A stretch of 64,000 nt of DNA from Marinicella rhabdoformis (GCF_009671245.1 NZ_VTFS01000001.1:1151914-1215913); one strand, 5' to 3'; positions 8,091-17,896 are shown, numbered from the stretch's first letter. Notes: a model not told the origin generated them from the sequence alone. Numbers and translations: made by a program.

Positions 8091-9976
8091 TTTCTTTTTT
8101 GTATGATGCGAAGCTGTTGGTTTGGCTCATTTTCAATCACAAAACGGGATCCTGCCAAATTTTTGGTTAACACAGCATGGTTATCAGCCATGCCTTCAAT
8201 GCCCCAATAATGAAACCAATAAAGTGTCGTTTGCTCTTTATCGGATGACAAATAACCCTGCCAAAAAGCATCATTGCTGCTGTGCTGCCATAAACGCAAG
8301 ACCAACAGATTATCACCCTGTCGTTTACTCATCATCAACTGTTCTACTTCACCCATATATAAGCTGCTCATCACAGGCTTGTCTTCGTCAGACTCATCCA
8401 CCAACAAGGCTTGATACAAATTACCCCAGGTTCTCACGGCTTCAGACGACCAACCTTGCGCCTCAAGCTGTGAAAGCAACACGTCAGCATCAGCTTCTAC
8501 TTCAATATTTAATGAATACCCACTGTCAGTTTGTTGAACGGCCGAATTTTCTCCAACCTTTTGTGCCAACCAATCCGGTTTATTGGTCTCAATATTTTGC
8601 GGAAACAACAACCAAGAAAGTAAACTCACCAAAAGCACCGAAATGATGAATATGGCTTTAACAGGCCAGCCCAAAAATTGTTTTCTGTTGCGGGTCCTGA
8701 ATGCCAAACCCACCAGCATTGCCCAAACACCACCAGTGAATATGGAAATCAGCACCACACCCAAACTGAGTTTAAAGAAAAACAAGGCAGCAAAACTGTG
8801 CAATGAGACCAAAACACCCGCCAAAACATAAGGCCAGCTTCGCCATTTAATCGGGTATGCACCCGAAACCACCACAGCCCAAAAGGTAGCCAAAGCAGCA
8901 AACCAAAACACATGCGCACTACCAAACCACAACCACTGTCCCGCGGCAAAACGAACCACCAACACGGCAAAAATATAGCTGCTTAAGGACAAAAACAACC
9001 AATGCCAAAGCACAATAGTCAACCGCCTGAACAACAACCATGCTGCCACCAAAAGGGTGGTCACAATCAAGGTCAAATCATGGCCCAAGTACATCAACCA
9101 TTTCATCGGCAGTTCAGTCCATGGGTTATGGAAATGATAGAAAAACACATCACTGCTTTGGTTCCATGCGACCACGCCTTGGTGATCAGCCATTAACCAG
9201 ATTGCCAAGCCCAAAAACAACAGCAACAGAAAAGCCAACATCGCCAAAGAACCTTTTTCAGATTCTCTTGGATCAACCAAACCTGAAGTCAACTTACCCA
9301 ATTTGGGATGCCTTTGTGTCCAGGCTAATAATTGACTCAGTAAGCGGTAAGCACGTGGGACCAACAACATATAAACCATGCTGATGAGCCAATAAACCAC
9401 CCAAATCAAGGCCACCAAAGCCAATACCAAGACTGCCAACTTACCAGCTATGGCTGCCATTTGATCCATCGCAGAGCCAAACAACATCCCAGGCAGCAGG
9501 TAAAATGGGGCCCATAAAATCGAAGCCACCAAACTGATGGCCACATAGAGGCGAACGTTCATCCCCATCATGCCGCCAATGGCTGGAATCACAGGGCGAA
9601 CAGGCCCTACAAAACGCCCGATAAACACACTGACGCCGCCATATTTTTTAAAAAAACGCTCGCCTTTATCAATCAAATCAGGGAATTTATACATCGGCCA
9701 AATTTTCAACAAACGCCTTTTGTATTTATGCCCAATCCAGAAACTGATGCCATCTCCAAAAAAAGCACCCAAAGACGCCCAAAACCAAGCAGGATAAAAT
9801 TCTACAGCACCCAAACCAATCATGGTGCCCAAAGCCAATAAAAAGGCTGCACCAGGCAAAATAATACCGACCAACAAAATCGATTCACCAAAGGCAAACA
9901 AAAATATCAGTATGCCTGTCCAGTTGGGGTGTAATTGCACCCAATCGAAAATGTCTTTAATCCAGCCTGATTCCAT
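8087..9976 (-). CDS. DedA/VTT membrane protein with PAP2-like and LssY-like C-terminal parts
   Basis: 629 residues. Residues about 1-200 are a DedA (VTT) domain: the FGES motif in the first helix, GDGISFWIGHKYKRR, and the FIGRFVGPVRPVIPAIGG signature. DedA proteins act in lipid scrambling and proton-coupled membrane homeostasis. Residues about 240-450 form a multi-helix region laid out like a PAP2 phosphatase but without its catalytic set: FGSAH stands where PSGH is usual, and the SR...H...D motif is replaced by HSFAALFFFKLSLGVV. Residues about 480-610 are soluble and resemble the LssY C-terminal domain. It lies 15 nt downstream of hemL and overlaps the octahaem cytochrome by ATGA. Inferred membrane-lipid role. 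Confidence 0.8.
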   Translation of the reverse strand: MESGWIKDIFDWVQLHPNWTGILIFLFAFGESILLVGIILPGAAFLLALGTMIGLGAVEFYPAWFWASLGAFFGDGISFWIGHKYKRRLLKIWPMYKFPDLIDKGERFFKKYGGVSVFIGRFVGPVRPVIPAIGGMMGMNVRLYVAISLVASILWAPFYLLPGMLFGSAMDQMAAIAGKLAVLVLALVALIWVVYWLISMVYMLLVPRAYRLLSQLLAWTQRHPKLGKLTSGLVDPRESEKGSLAMLAFLLLLFLGLAIWLMADHQGVVAWNQSSDVFFYHFHNPWTELPMKWLMYLGHDLTLIVTTLLVAAWLLFRRLTIVLWHWLFLSLSSYIFAVLVVRFAAGQWLWFGSAHVFWFAALATFWAVVVSGAYPIKWRSWPYVLAGVLVSLHSFAALFFFKLSLGVVLISIFTGGVWAMLVGLAFRTRNRKQFLGWPVKAIFIISVLLVSLLSWLLFPQNIETNKPDWLAQKVGENSAVQQTDSGYSLNIEVEADADVLLSQLEAQGWSSEAVRTWGNLYQALLVDESDEDKPVMSSLYMGEVEQLMMSKRQGDNLLVLRLWQHSSNDAFWQGYLSSDKEQTTLYWFHYWGIEGMADNHAVLTKNLAGSRFVIENEPNQQLRIIQKRK

Positions 9977-9991
9977 CGCTTATTTATTCCA

Positions 9992-11269
9992 TTACAATGC
10001 TTTGAACGATTCCTGTGCCGCTTTGATGGTCAAGTCAATCAAAGCATCATCATGTTTTGAACTGATGAATCCTGCCTCATAAGCCGAAGGCGCCAAATAA
10101 ACTCCACGATTTAACATTTCATGGAAGAATTTTTTGTACAAAGCTTCCCCTTCAGAAGTCAATTCATCGAAACTGTTGGCTGGCTGTTCAGAGAAAAACA
10201 AACCAAACATGCCGCCAATGAATCGCGTTGAGAATGTCACTCCCGCATCATCGGCTGCTTGTTGTAAACCTTGGATCAAACGTTCACTTTTGCCTGCTAA
10301 ATCTTGATAAAAACCATCAACTGAAATTTCTTTCATCATTGCATATCCCGCAGCCATGGCTAAAGGATTACCCGATAAAGTCCCTGCTTGATAGACAGGT
10401 CCAACTGGCGCAATGTAGTTCATGATTTCTTCACGACCACCAAAGGCACCCACAGGCAAGCCACCACCAATGACTTTACCAAATGTCGTCAAATCCGGCG
10501 TGATGTCATAAACCGCTTGTGCGCCACCTAATGCCACACGAAAACCCGTCATAACTTCATCAAAAATCAACACCGAACCATATTCGTCACACAAATCTCT
10601 CATGCCTTGTAAATAACCCGGCAAAGGTTCTATCATGTTCATATTTCCAGCAATAGGCTCAACAATAATCGCAGCCACATCGTCACCACAGGCTTTCATC
10701 AATTCAGACAACTGGTCCAAGTCATTGAAGGGAACGGTAAGGGTCAAATCAGCAACTGCATCTGGCACGCCAGGTGAACCAGGGATGCCCAATGTTAAAA
10801 CGCCACTACCGGCTTTAACCAAAAATGAGTCGGCATGACCATGGTAACAACCTTCAAATTTGATGATTTTGTTGCGACCTGTAAACCCACGTGCCAAACG
10901 AATCGCACTCATGGTGGCTTCAGTTCCTGAATTCACCATTCGGACTTTGTCAATGGATGGAATCATTTGGCAGATTTTTTCTGCCAATGTCACTTCAGCT
11001 GGTGCAGGTGCGCCGAAACTCAAACCATTGTCCACCGCAGCATGTACCGCTTTTAAAACGGCCTCATTACCATGACCTGCAATCATTGGCCCCCAAGAAC
11101 CAATGTAGTCAACATAACTGTTGCCTTCCACATCAAACATCTCGGCGCCTTTGGCGTGTGAGATAAACAAAGGCTCACCACCCACGCCTTTGAATGCGCG
11201 AACGGGTGAATTAACGCCACCAGGGATGACTTGTTGGGCTTTTTCAAATAAATCGTGATTTTTGCTCAT
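9992..11269 (-). CDS. hemL: Glutamate-1-semialdehyde 2,1-aminomutase
   Basis: PLP-dependent enzyme that turns glutamate-1-semialdehyde into 5-aminolevulinate, the last step of the C5 route to tetrapyrroles. Start at ATG 11267-11269 ([13 protein letters not shown]) gives 425 residues, the usual family length; an in-frame ATG at 11327-11329 would add 20 unconserved residues. Visible motifs: [11 protein letters not shown] near the N-terminus, [16 protein letters not shown], the EGCYHGHAD segment, [20 protein letters not shown] and the PLP lysine in [18 protein letters not shown]. No glutamyl-tRNA reductase gene is nearby. It is followed by the DedA-like and octahaem cytochrome genes in the same direction, which may share its transcript. 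Confidence 0.95.
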   Translation of the reverse strand: MSKNHDLFEKAQQVIPGGVNSPVRAFKGVGGEPLFISHAKGAEMFDVEGNSYVDYIGSWGPMIAGHGNEAVLKAVHAAVDNGLSFGAPAPAEVTLAEKICQMIPSIDKVRMVNSGTEATMSAIRLARGFTGRNKIIKFEGCYHGHADSFLVKAGSGVLTLGIPGSPGVPDAVADLTLTVPFNDLDQLSELMKACGDDVAAIIVEPIAGNMNMIEPLPGYLQGMRDLCDEYGSVLIFDEVMTGFRVALGGAQAVYDITPDLTTFGKVIGGGLPVGAFGGREEIMNYIAPVGPVYQAGTLSGNPLAMAAGYAMMKEISVDGFYQDLAGKSERLIQGLQQAADDAGVTFSTRFIGGMFGLFFSEQPANSFDELTSEGEALYKKFFHEMLNRGVYLAPSAYEAGFISSKHDDALIDLTIKAAQESFKAL

Positions 11270-11337
11270 GAAATGACCATGTTTGTTTTCAATGGCAGCA
11301 TTATAAATCTTTTGCAATCCATATGGCATGAATTACA

Positions 11338-12780
11338 ATGATGTCTTGCAGAAAATTGACTCGCATCATGCCAGCTTACGCCATCGCCTCAGGACATTAT
11401 GAAACCAGCCACGCCGCTGCAGAAATATTAAATCAAGGCGGCAATGCCTATGATGCTGTACTGGCCGCCATGATGATGTCTTTTGTTGCTGAACCTTTGT
11501 TGTCATCACCTGGTGGTGGCGGGTTCATGTTAGCAGGTAAAAAGGGACAACAGCCCAAAGCCTATAACTTCTTCCCACAAACACCCTCAGTTAACCCCAT
11601 AGATCTCGACCCAAAGTCATTAGACTTTTATCCCATTCATGGCGACTTTGGCGACCGCCATCAAGAATTTCACATAGGCGCAGATGCAGCGGCGGTCCCG
11701 ACGGTTGTAGCGGGTATCTACAAGATCCATGAACAACTGGCCTGTTTACCGCTCAGCACCCTCGCACAACCCGCCATAAAAGCCGCTCGCCGAGGTGTTA
11801 AAGTCAATACCCAACAGGCTTTTGTGGCACAAATATTACAGCCCATCACCAGTAACAACGAAACGGCACATCACTTTTTTGGCCGCATGAAAGCCGGCGG
11901 TGTTTGGAAAAATGAACAGTTGGCCGATTTTCTTGACAGCCTAACAAAAAACAGTCATGACTGGTTTTACCAAGGTGAAATTGCACAATTCATCACCCAA
12001 AACAGCCTGTTAACAGCTGCTGATTTTGAAAATGCCCAAGCCTCTGTAAGCGATGCCTTACACCTAAAATTCAGAAACACTGACATTTACACCACACCAA
12101 CGCCCAGCAGTGGTGGCGAAGTCATCATCCAACAACTGCTGGCCAGTAAAGAGGCTGATAATCAAACCATAAGCCACAATTTAATTCGCCTAAAATCAAT
12201 GCAAAAAGCGGCGCAACAACGCCAAACAGCAGAAGTCACACGCGGCACCAGTCACATTTCAGTGACTGACACAAAAGGCAACCTGGCCAGCATGACTTTA
12301 TCTAATGGCGAAGGTAACGGCATTGTTTTGCCAGAGCATGGTTTCATGTTGAATAATTTTCTGGGTGAAGAAGATTTGAATCCAAACGGTTTTTTCAAAT
12401 GGAAACAAGGCGACCCTTTAAGGTCAATGATGGCACCCAGTCTCATCATCAATAACCAGTTTCGCATGGCCTTAGGCTCTGGTGGCTCTAACCGCATCAA
12501 AACCACGCTTTTTCAAGTTATTGACAGAATCTGTCACGGAGATACTTTAAAAAATGCCATCAACGCACCGCGCTGCCATTATGAAAAAGGCCACTTGGAT
12601 ATAGAACATGGTTTCAATGCAGCAGACACAAAACAACTGAAACAACACTGCCCAAACCACATACAGTTTGAACAACCCAGCTTGTATTTCGGCGGGGTCA
12701 ATGCCGCACTATCAGGGCCACAAACCTTGGGTTACGCCGACTTCAGACGCCATGGCTGCGGCATCACCGGAATATCTTAA
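11338..12780 (+). CDS. Gamma-glutamyltransferase-family protein (Ntn hydrolase)
   Basis: 480 residues from ATG 11338; a second ATG at 11368 (MPAYAIASGHYETS) is close to the conserved family start and may be the true one. Family motifs are GGNAYDAVLAAMMMSF near the N-terminus, the LLSSPGGGGFML glycine run, and the autoprocessing site GTSHISVTD, in which Thr304 aligns with the catalytic threonine that becomes the N-terminus of the small subunit. Downstream motifs include SNGEGNGIVLPEHGFMLNN and SMMAPSLI. No signal peptide is evident, unlike most periplasmic GGTs, so it may act in the cytosol. It is shorter than typical GGT (about 550-580 residues). Substrate could be glutathione or another gamma-glutamyl compound. 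Divergent from hemL. Confidence 0.85.
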   Translation: MMSCRKLTRIMPAYAIASGHYETSHAAAEILNQGGNAYDAVLAAMMMSFVAEPLLSSPGGGGFMLAGKKGQQPKAYNFFPQTPSVNPIDLDPKSLDFYPIHGDFGDRHQEFHIGADAAAVPTVVAGIYKIHEQLACLPLSTLAQPAIKAARRGVKVNTQQAFVAQILQPITSNNETAHHFFGRMKAGGVWKNEQLADFLDSLTKNSHDWFYQGEIAQFITQNSLLTAADFENAQASVSDALHLKFRNTDIYTTPTPSSGGEVIIQQLLASKEADNQTISHNLIRLKSMQKAAQQRQTAEVTRGTSHISVTDTKGNLASMTLSNGEGNGIVLPEHGFMLNNFLGEEDLNPNGFFKWKQGDPLRSMMAPSLIINNQFRMALGSGGSNRIKTTLFQVIDRICHGDTLKNAINAPRCHYEKGHLDIEHGFNAADTKQLKQHCPNHIQFEQPSLYFGGVNAALSGPQTLGYADFRRHGCGITGIS

Positions 12781-12792
12781 CCCTCAATCATT

Positions 12793-13254
12793 TCAACGCA
12801 GCTTACTGACACCGTTGAATTGAGATTTGATGTCATCGAAATGTTTAAACAATAAATCCAATGCTTCGTGGCTTGCTAGCAACCCATCATGAAACACCGG
12901 CGCGTATAACAAACCCCGTGCCTGCTTTGCCAAAACACACGAAGTGATCATCAAAGCCATGATTTCTTGCGCATTTGAAAAACAGTTGAACATGGCAACT
13001 GCCTCACAACCATCAAACCGAGCCTCATCTTCATCTGACCACGACCAATCTTTGTGCTGGTAATCTGCCAGTGCATAGTCAAACACACAGGGCAAAGTTT
13101 CAAATTCAGCATCCACCCGAAGCAAAGTTTCACTGGTCAGATCAAAAGAATCAGGCAGACTCAAAGCCAATTCATGCTGATTCAAGGCACTTTCTAAATT
13201 CGCCCCTGATAACAGTTGCTTGTCTCTTAAAAATACAAAATTTTGAATACTCAT
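12793..13254 (-). CDS. Hypothetical cytosolic protein at the end of the nad operon
   Basis: 153 residues, acidic, no signal peptide or membrane segment. I do not recognise a family. It has an N-terminal strand-like region, a Trp/Asp-rich stretch (DWSWSDEDEARF, about 70-81) and a helical C-terminal half. It starts 26 nt after the pentapeptide-repeat gene, on the same strand, and is probably the last gene of nadA-nadB-pentapeptide-hypothetical. It converges with the GGT-like gene, with only 12 nt between the stop codons. Confidence 0.6.
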   Translation of the reverse strand: MSIQNFVFLRDKQLLSGANLESALNQHELALSLPDSFDLTSETLLRVDAEFETLPCVFDYALADYQHKDWSWSDEDEARFDGCEAVAMFNCFSNAQEIMALMITSCVLAKQARGLLYAPVFHDGLLASHEALDLLFKHFDDIKSQFNGVSKLR

Positions 13255-13280
13255 AGTTCTTTACACCCTATAGAAACCAC

Positions 13281-13880
13281 TCAATCCACCAAATCTATAC
13301 CTAAAGAGGCCAACAGGTTCACAGCTTCAACCCGCTCAAATCGTGCGTCCTTCAGTTGGTTGTTATTGACGTCCAATTGCACACCACGTGTCCCAATAAA
13401 ATTCACCAAACGCAGATCACTGTGGGCAAAAAGCGCATGAACCAAATCACTGTTTTCAAAATCAGCCGCTTCCAATTGAGCCTCCCTAAAATCAACACCC
13501 CTGAGCTGACAGTCAATCATTTTGAGCGACTTCAACTCCAAACCAAAGAAGGAGCCTTGACTTAAATTACAGTTTTTGAAACTGAAGGGCGCATTCAAAA
13601 TAAAACCCGACCAATCAGCTAAAGTCCAATCAACACCACTCACATCACAATCATAAAACACAACTTCCTGAAAACGTGACATACCGAATTTGACCCCCGC
13701 TAATTGGCAATCAATAAACTCACAATCGATAAATTCACACTCACGAAACTGTACACCAGAGAATTCACAGGCCACAAACCGACAACCATCGAACTGAACA
13801 CCTGTCAAAGCGACATTTGGACATGAGTTTGATTCAAACACCTGTTCTGAGTGGTGTTTTTTTGTTTTATCTAAATTCAC
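13281..13880 (-). CDS. Pentapeptide-repeat protein
   Basis: About 199 residues from a GTG at 13878-13880 that overlaps the nadB stop as GTGA and has a GAGG-type ribosome site upstream; an ATG at 13907 inside nadB is a less likely alternative. From residue about 20 onward the sequence is a right-handed beta-helix of pentapeptide repeats, A(D/N)LxX-like, with many F/L/V at the central position: GCRFVACEFSGVQFRECEF and similar coils, then LRGVDFREAQLEAADFENSD. An interruption without repeats lies around DWTLADWSGFILN. Pentapeptide proteins have no common enzymatic activity; some mimic DNA or scaffold proteins. Its role in an NAD synthesis operon is unknown. Confidence 0.8.
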   Translation of the reverse strand: MNLDKTKKHHSEQVFESNSCPNVALTGVQFDGCRFVACEFSGVQFRECEFIDCEFIDCQLAGVKFGMSRFQEVVFYDCDVSGVDWTLADWSGFILNAPFSFKNCNLSQGSFFGLELKSLKMIDCQLRGVDFREAQLEAADFENSDLVHALFAHSDLRLVNFIGTRGVQLDVNNNQLKDARFERVEAVNLLASLGIDLVD

Positions 13881-15475
13881 TGCACCGCATCCTCTCTGAA
13901 ATGACAACCCACACTGCGTTTATTAGACCACGCAGCCAAAGTGATGATAACACTGGTTCTGACCATATTCCTCAGACCAATCAATGCATCAGACACTTTG
14001 TTATTGCGATAAAATTGTTCAATTTCTGTTTCTAAATTTCTCAGCTCCCTCAACGCCCGAATCAAGCGTTCAGGTGAACGTGAGACGCCGACATAATTCC
14101 ACATGATGGCACCTATCCTTTGCATGTCATGCTGTATCAAAACTTCGTCAGCAAAATGATCAGTCTTGGCCTCCCACACCGGAATGTCTGATTCCATAAC
14201 AGCAGCGACACCTGAAGCATGTTTCACCACATCATTGGCCGATTCAACACCCCAAACCAGCCCCTCTAACAATGAGGTACTGGCCAATCTATTGGCACCA
14301 TGTAATCCAGTACAAGCCACCTCTCCTATGGCATACAATTGCTTGATGTCCGTTTGCCCTTTTTCATTCACCCACACACCGCCACAAGCATAATGCGCCG
14401 CAGGTGTCACAGGCACCAGTTGGCGGGTGGTATCCACACCATGTTCCAAACAAAACTGATGAATATTAGGGAACCGACCTGTGATTTCATCAGCCGATAA
14501 ATGCGACTTCAAATCCAAGTACATGCACGGCGAATCGGTGCGTAACATTTCATTAAAGATAGCACGTGACACCACATCCCTGGGAGCCAAATCAAACCAC
14601 TTGGGTGCGTATTTTTGCATGAATGGGCGGCCTTGAGCATCAACCAACTTTGCACCTGCACCGCGCACCGCTTCTGAAATCAAAAAATTAGGCGCGCCTT
14701 TTTTATAAAAGGTGGTCGGATGGAACTGAACAAACTCTGTGTTAATGATGCGCGCTCCGGCACGATTTGCCATCGCTATGCCATCACCTCGTGAGCCTTT
14801 GGGGTTACTTGTGTGCATATAAATTTGACCCAAGCCGCCACTCGCTAACAAGGTGTTTTTAGCCAAAATACGCTTCACTTTTTTGTGCTTTTGATCCAAA
14901 ACATAAGCCCCAACACAACTTTTAGGTTGGTACATACTTAAGGGGTTGACACTGTGGTGGTCAGGCGTGATCAAATCAATCGCCGTGTGAGCCGTTAGCA
15001 CATCAATCAATGGCTCTCCCATCACCGCTGCACTCAAAGCTTTTTGAATCGCCAAACCTGTGGCATCTTTGGCATGGATGATGCGTTCAGTAGAATGGGC
15101 CGCTTCTTGGCACACCGCCAAATCACCTTTTTCATTTCGATCAAAAGGAACAGCCAATCGCTCCAGCAACAATTGATGCAAATGGCCTGGTCCCTTTTCG
15201 GCCAACAGGCGCGCAATTTCGGGCTGGCAAAACCCAGCACCCGCTGCCAATATGTCCTTCAGCAACAACTCAGGGCTGTCTTTTTCAGTGGTATAAATGA
15301 TGCCACCTTGTGCCCACCTGGTGTTACAATCATTAATGGCTTTCGCACGCGTGATAACAGTAACTGATTGGCCTTGATCGGCCAAGGTCAAAGCTGCGGT
15401 TAAACCCGCAATGCCACTACCAATGACCAGTACATCATCGACACACAATTCTTCAAAAGCTGGTGCTTTATCCAT
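13877..15475 (-). CDS. nadB: L-aspartate oxidase
   Basis: 532 residues. It oxidises L-aspartate to iminoaspartate with FAD, the first step of de novo NAD synthesis, handing the product to NadA. Visible: the FAD-binding dinucleotide motif VIGSGIAGLTAALTLADQG at about 17-35; NTRWAQGGI; a HAKDATGLAIQ segment; the GGLGQIYMHTSNP motif; EFVQFHPTTFY; the succinate-dehydrogenase-like catalytic region with EAVRGAGA; and YAIGEVACTGLHGANRLASTSLLEGLVWG near the C-terminus. It starts 5 nt after the stop of nadA and overlaps the pentapeptide gene by GTGA. Confidence 0.95.
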   Translation of the reverse strand: MDKAPAFEELCVDDVLVIGSGIAGLTAALTLADQGQSVTVITRAKAINDCNTRWAQGGIIYTTEKDSPELLLKDILAAGAGFCQPEIARLLAEKGPGHLHQLLLERLAVPFDRNEKGDLAVCQEAAHSTERIIHAKDATGLAIQKALSAAVMGEPLIDVLTAHTAIDLITPDHHSVNPLSMYQPKSCVGAYVLDQKHKKVKRILAKNTLLASGGLGQIYMHTSNPKGSRGDGIAMANRAGARIINTEFVQFHPTTFYKKGAPNFLISEAVRGAGAKLVDAQGRPFMQKYAPKWFDLAPRDVVSRAIFNEMLRTDSPCMYLDLKSHLSADEITGRFPNIHQFCLEHGVDTTRQLVPVTPAAHYACGGVWVNEKGQTDIKQLYAIGEVACTGLHGANRLASTSLLEGLVWGVESANDVVKHASGVAAVMESDIPVWEAKTDHFADEVLIQHDMQRIGAIMWNYVGVSRSPERLIRALRELRNLETEIEQFYRNNKVSDALIGLRNMVRTSVIITLAAWSNKRSVGCHFREDAVQ

Positions 15476-15480
15476 CCTGA

Positions 15481-16521
15481 TTAACCTATTTTCAACATCC
15501 TATCAACAGACTGAAATGCCCTTTGGCGAATGTCTTCTGGAATGGTGATTTCATATTGGTTGTACTTCAGCGCGTCGTAGGTGTCTTTCAATTGAATTTG
15601 ATTCATGTGCGGGCAACGAACACTGCACATGCGTAACATTTCACGGTTGGGGTTTTCGGCATGGATGTTGTCGCCCATGGCACATTCAGTCAACAACAAA
15701 TACTTAGGCAACTCATTGTCCTGAATATAACGAATCATTTCAGTGGTGCTGCCAGAAAAATCAGAGGCTTCGACCACTGCAGGCTTGCATTCTGGGTGTG
15801 ACAAGACCTTGACATCAGGGTGTGAGGCACGCACATTTTCGATGTCTTCGACGGTGAATTGGTCATGGACTTCGCAACGGCCATTCCAGCCAATCATCTG
15901 CACATCCACACCTTCAACTTTCGGGTATGTCGTGCCCTTGGTTGGCAGGATAATATGTTTGCCCGTCTCTCTTGCAATGTTACCCGCCAAATATTCATCA
16001 GGTAAAAAAATCACCGCATCACCGGGTAAAGATTCCACCACCGCTTTGGCGTTGCCCGATGTACAACATATGTCCGTCTCTGCTTTCACATCGGCATAGG
16101 TATTGATATATGTGACCACAGGAACACCAGGGAACTGTGCCTTGATTTTTCGCACATCTTCAGCCGTTATTGACGAAGCCAATGAACAACCGGCTTTATT
16201 TGATGGCACCAAAACCGTTTTTTCAGGACTTAAAATTTTGGCCGTCTCTGCCATGAATTCTACCCCACAAAAAACAATAACATCTTTGTCAGTTTGTGCA
16301 GCTTTGCGAGATAACTCCAAAGAATCGCCAGTGAAATCTGGGACCGTATGGAACAAAGCAGGTTCCATGTAATTGTGGCCTAAAATCACTGCATTTTTTT
16401 CTTCTTTAAGGGCAATGATCTCTGCGGCCATTTCGGCTTTGAGTATCAGCTCAGCTTCTGAGTATTGGTCGGATAGTTTGTGTGATAATTTTTCGAATAA
16501 TTGATCAGTGTTCATTGTCAT
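15481..16521 (-). CDS. nadA: Quinolinate synthase A
   Basis: Condenses iminoaspartate with dihydroxyacetone phosphate to quinolinate using a 4Fe-4S cluster. The start was set at ATG 16519-16521 (MTMNTDQ, 346 residues) because a GGGGTC ribosome site precedes it; ATG 16513-16515 is equally possible. A longer frame reaches 16653 but adds unconserved residues and overlaps the divergent hemX promoter zone. Motifs: VILGHNYMEPALFH, SLELSRKA, VFCGVEFMAETAKIL, the cluster cysteine in KAGCSLA, DICCTSGNA with the second, and a third in the C-terminal MCSVRCPHMN region. First gene of nadA-nadB-pentapeptide-hypothetical. The 214-nt divergent region to hemX may hold both promoters; I could not define an operator. 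Confidence 0.93.
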   Translation of the reverse strand: MTMNTDQLFEKLSHKLSDQYSEAELILKAEMAAEIIALKEEKNAVILGHNYMEPALFHTVPDFTGDSLELSRKAAQTDKDVIVFCGVEFMAETAKILSPEKTVLVPSNKAGCSLASSITAEDVRKIKAQFPGVPVVTYINTYADVKAETDICCTSGNAKAVVESLPGDAVIFLPDEYLAGNIARETGKHIILPTKGTTYPKVEGVDVQMIGWNGRCEVHDQFTVEDIENVRASHPDVKVLSHPECKPAVVEASDFSGSTTEMIRYIQDNELPKYLLLTECAMGDNIHAENPNREMLRMCSVRCPHMNQIQLKDTYDALKYNQYEITIPEDIRQRAFQSVDRMLKIG

Positions 16522-16735
16522 GTGACCCCATTGTTTTTTTACAACGTCTTGATTAAAAAGGTTTGATTCCACAGACTGGCAAGCTATGGGAGTGCATGGT
16601 GACACAGCTCCTATAAAAATGCCAATGCTTTTTAGAAACACCCTTGGATTCAATCAAGCAACAGGCAATTCATTAAAATTCAAACAAAAAATTTTGATGG
16701 TGATAAAATGTCACCAAAGAACTGACAAAAGCACC

Positions 16736-17896
16736 ATGGATCAAGATAAAAATAACAACACCGGCGAGACAGATAGCGAAGTTATCATCGAGGCAGGTCA
16801 AGCACAAGAAACCGACATGGATAACGAAAGTGAAGCCATTGACTCACCTTCATTAAGCGAACCCAAAATCATCATCAAAAAATCGAGTAATAAACTGGCC
16901 CTGTTTTTATCTTTACTTGCACTCGCTGCGCCTGCATATCTACTCTACATCGAATTTCTCAGCAATCAGGAAACTTTAGATACCGCAGTTTTCGATAACC
17001 AAATTCAACAATTGGGCGAAGCCAACAAAAAGCTCAGCGACCAACTTCAATCACTGACCACCCGTTATGACAATGAATTGACCGGGTTAAAAGACCAGCT
17101 CAATCAAATCAAACAACAACCGGTTCAAGCCAATGAATCCAATGCTTTTGATAACAGCAAAAATGAAGCCGCATTATTACAACTAGAACAACAATTAAAC
17201 CAACAGATCAGCGATCATGCTACCGCTTTGTCCTCGCTGAAACAAAGTATCGCAGCAGCTCAAGAGACAAACCGCATTGCCAAAGAAGTACTCCCCACTG
17301 CGACTGATGCCTATGATACACAACGCGCCATTGATGCTTTGTATGCCGCGGATTTATTGCTTCGAACCAACCGCCTACCTCAGGCCATCAGCACCCTGCA
17401 ACAGCTGCAAGCAACTGCTCGACTGAAAACCAGCACACAACAACAAATCAAACACTTGTTGACCCAATGGCAACAAGTTCAACAACCTGATAACAGCATA
17501 CTGTTCTCAGAACTCCAATCATTAAAACAGCAGGTAAAAGCGCTCACATTATCAACGCAAAAAGCCGACACCTCAGAAGACAGTTGGTATCACCGCTTCA
17601 TCAGTGTCAAAAAGATTGAAACCGATGGCACCCTAGCAGACAGCCATGAACTGCACCTGCTCAAAGCCCAACTCACTCAACACCTACTACAAGCAGAATG
17701 GGCACTGACATTACAACAAGAGTCAGCTTGGAACCAACAACTTAAGGCTGCCGCCATCGCACTGAGGGAACAGATGCCAAAACAAACAGCGTTGGTAAAA
17801 CAATTGAACGACTTGGCTACCAAACGAATCATTGCACTGTTACCGACGCCGTCTGGTATTCATGATGTCATCAATGAATTGAAAGGATTGCGCTGA
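16736..17896 (+). CDS. hemX: HemX-like membrane protein
   Basis: 386 residues from ATG 16736 (MDQDKNNN). An in-frame extension upstream to 16586 is not conserved-looking and was rejected. Layout is typical of HemX: an acidic cytoplasmic head (1-40), one membrane helix (about 55-75, LALFLSLLALAAPAYLLYIEF), a long periplasmic coiled coil (about 80-185), and a helical C-terminal domain with the conserved DTQRAIDALYAADLLLRTNRLPQA region. HemX was once described as a uroporphyrinogen methyltransferase because of operon fusions, but it lacks the enzyme domain. Its stop overlaps the hemY start (TGATG). In many relatives hemC and hemD precede it; here they do not. Confidence 0.88.
   Translation: MDQDKNNNTGETDSEVIIEAGQAQETDMDNESEAIDSPSLSEPKIIIKKSSNKLALFLSLLALAAPAYLLYIEFLSNQETLDTAVFDNQIQQLGEANKKLSDQLQSLTTRYDNELTGLKDQLNQIKQQPVQANESNAFDNSKNEAALLQLEQQLNQQISDHATALSSLKQSIAAAQETNRIAKEVLPTATDAYDTQRAIDALYAADLLLRTNRLPQAISTLQQLQATARLKTSTQQQIKHLLTQWQQVQQPDNSILFSELQSLKQQVKALTLSTQKADTSEDSWYHRFISVKKIETDGTLADSHELHLLKAQLTQHLLQAEWALTLQQESAWNQQLKAAAIALREQMPKQTALVKQLNDLATKRIIALLPTPSGIHDVINELKGLR

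Noticed and set aside
8122-8646. 174-residue plus-strand frame antisense to the LssY-like end of the DedA gene
   Set aside because: Low-complexity, Pro/Gln/Cys-rich translation and complete overlap with a supported gene.
16586-16735. N-terminal extension of HemX
   Set aside because: It reads through the nadA/hemX divergent spacer, lacks conservation-like character, and the ATG at 16736 starts a typical acidic head.
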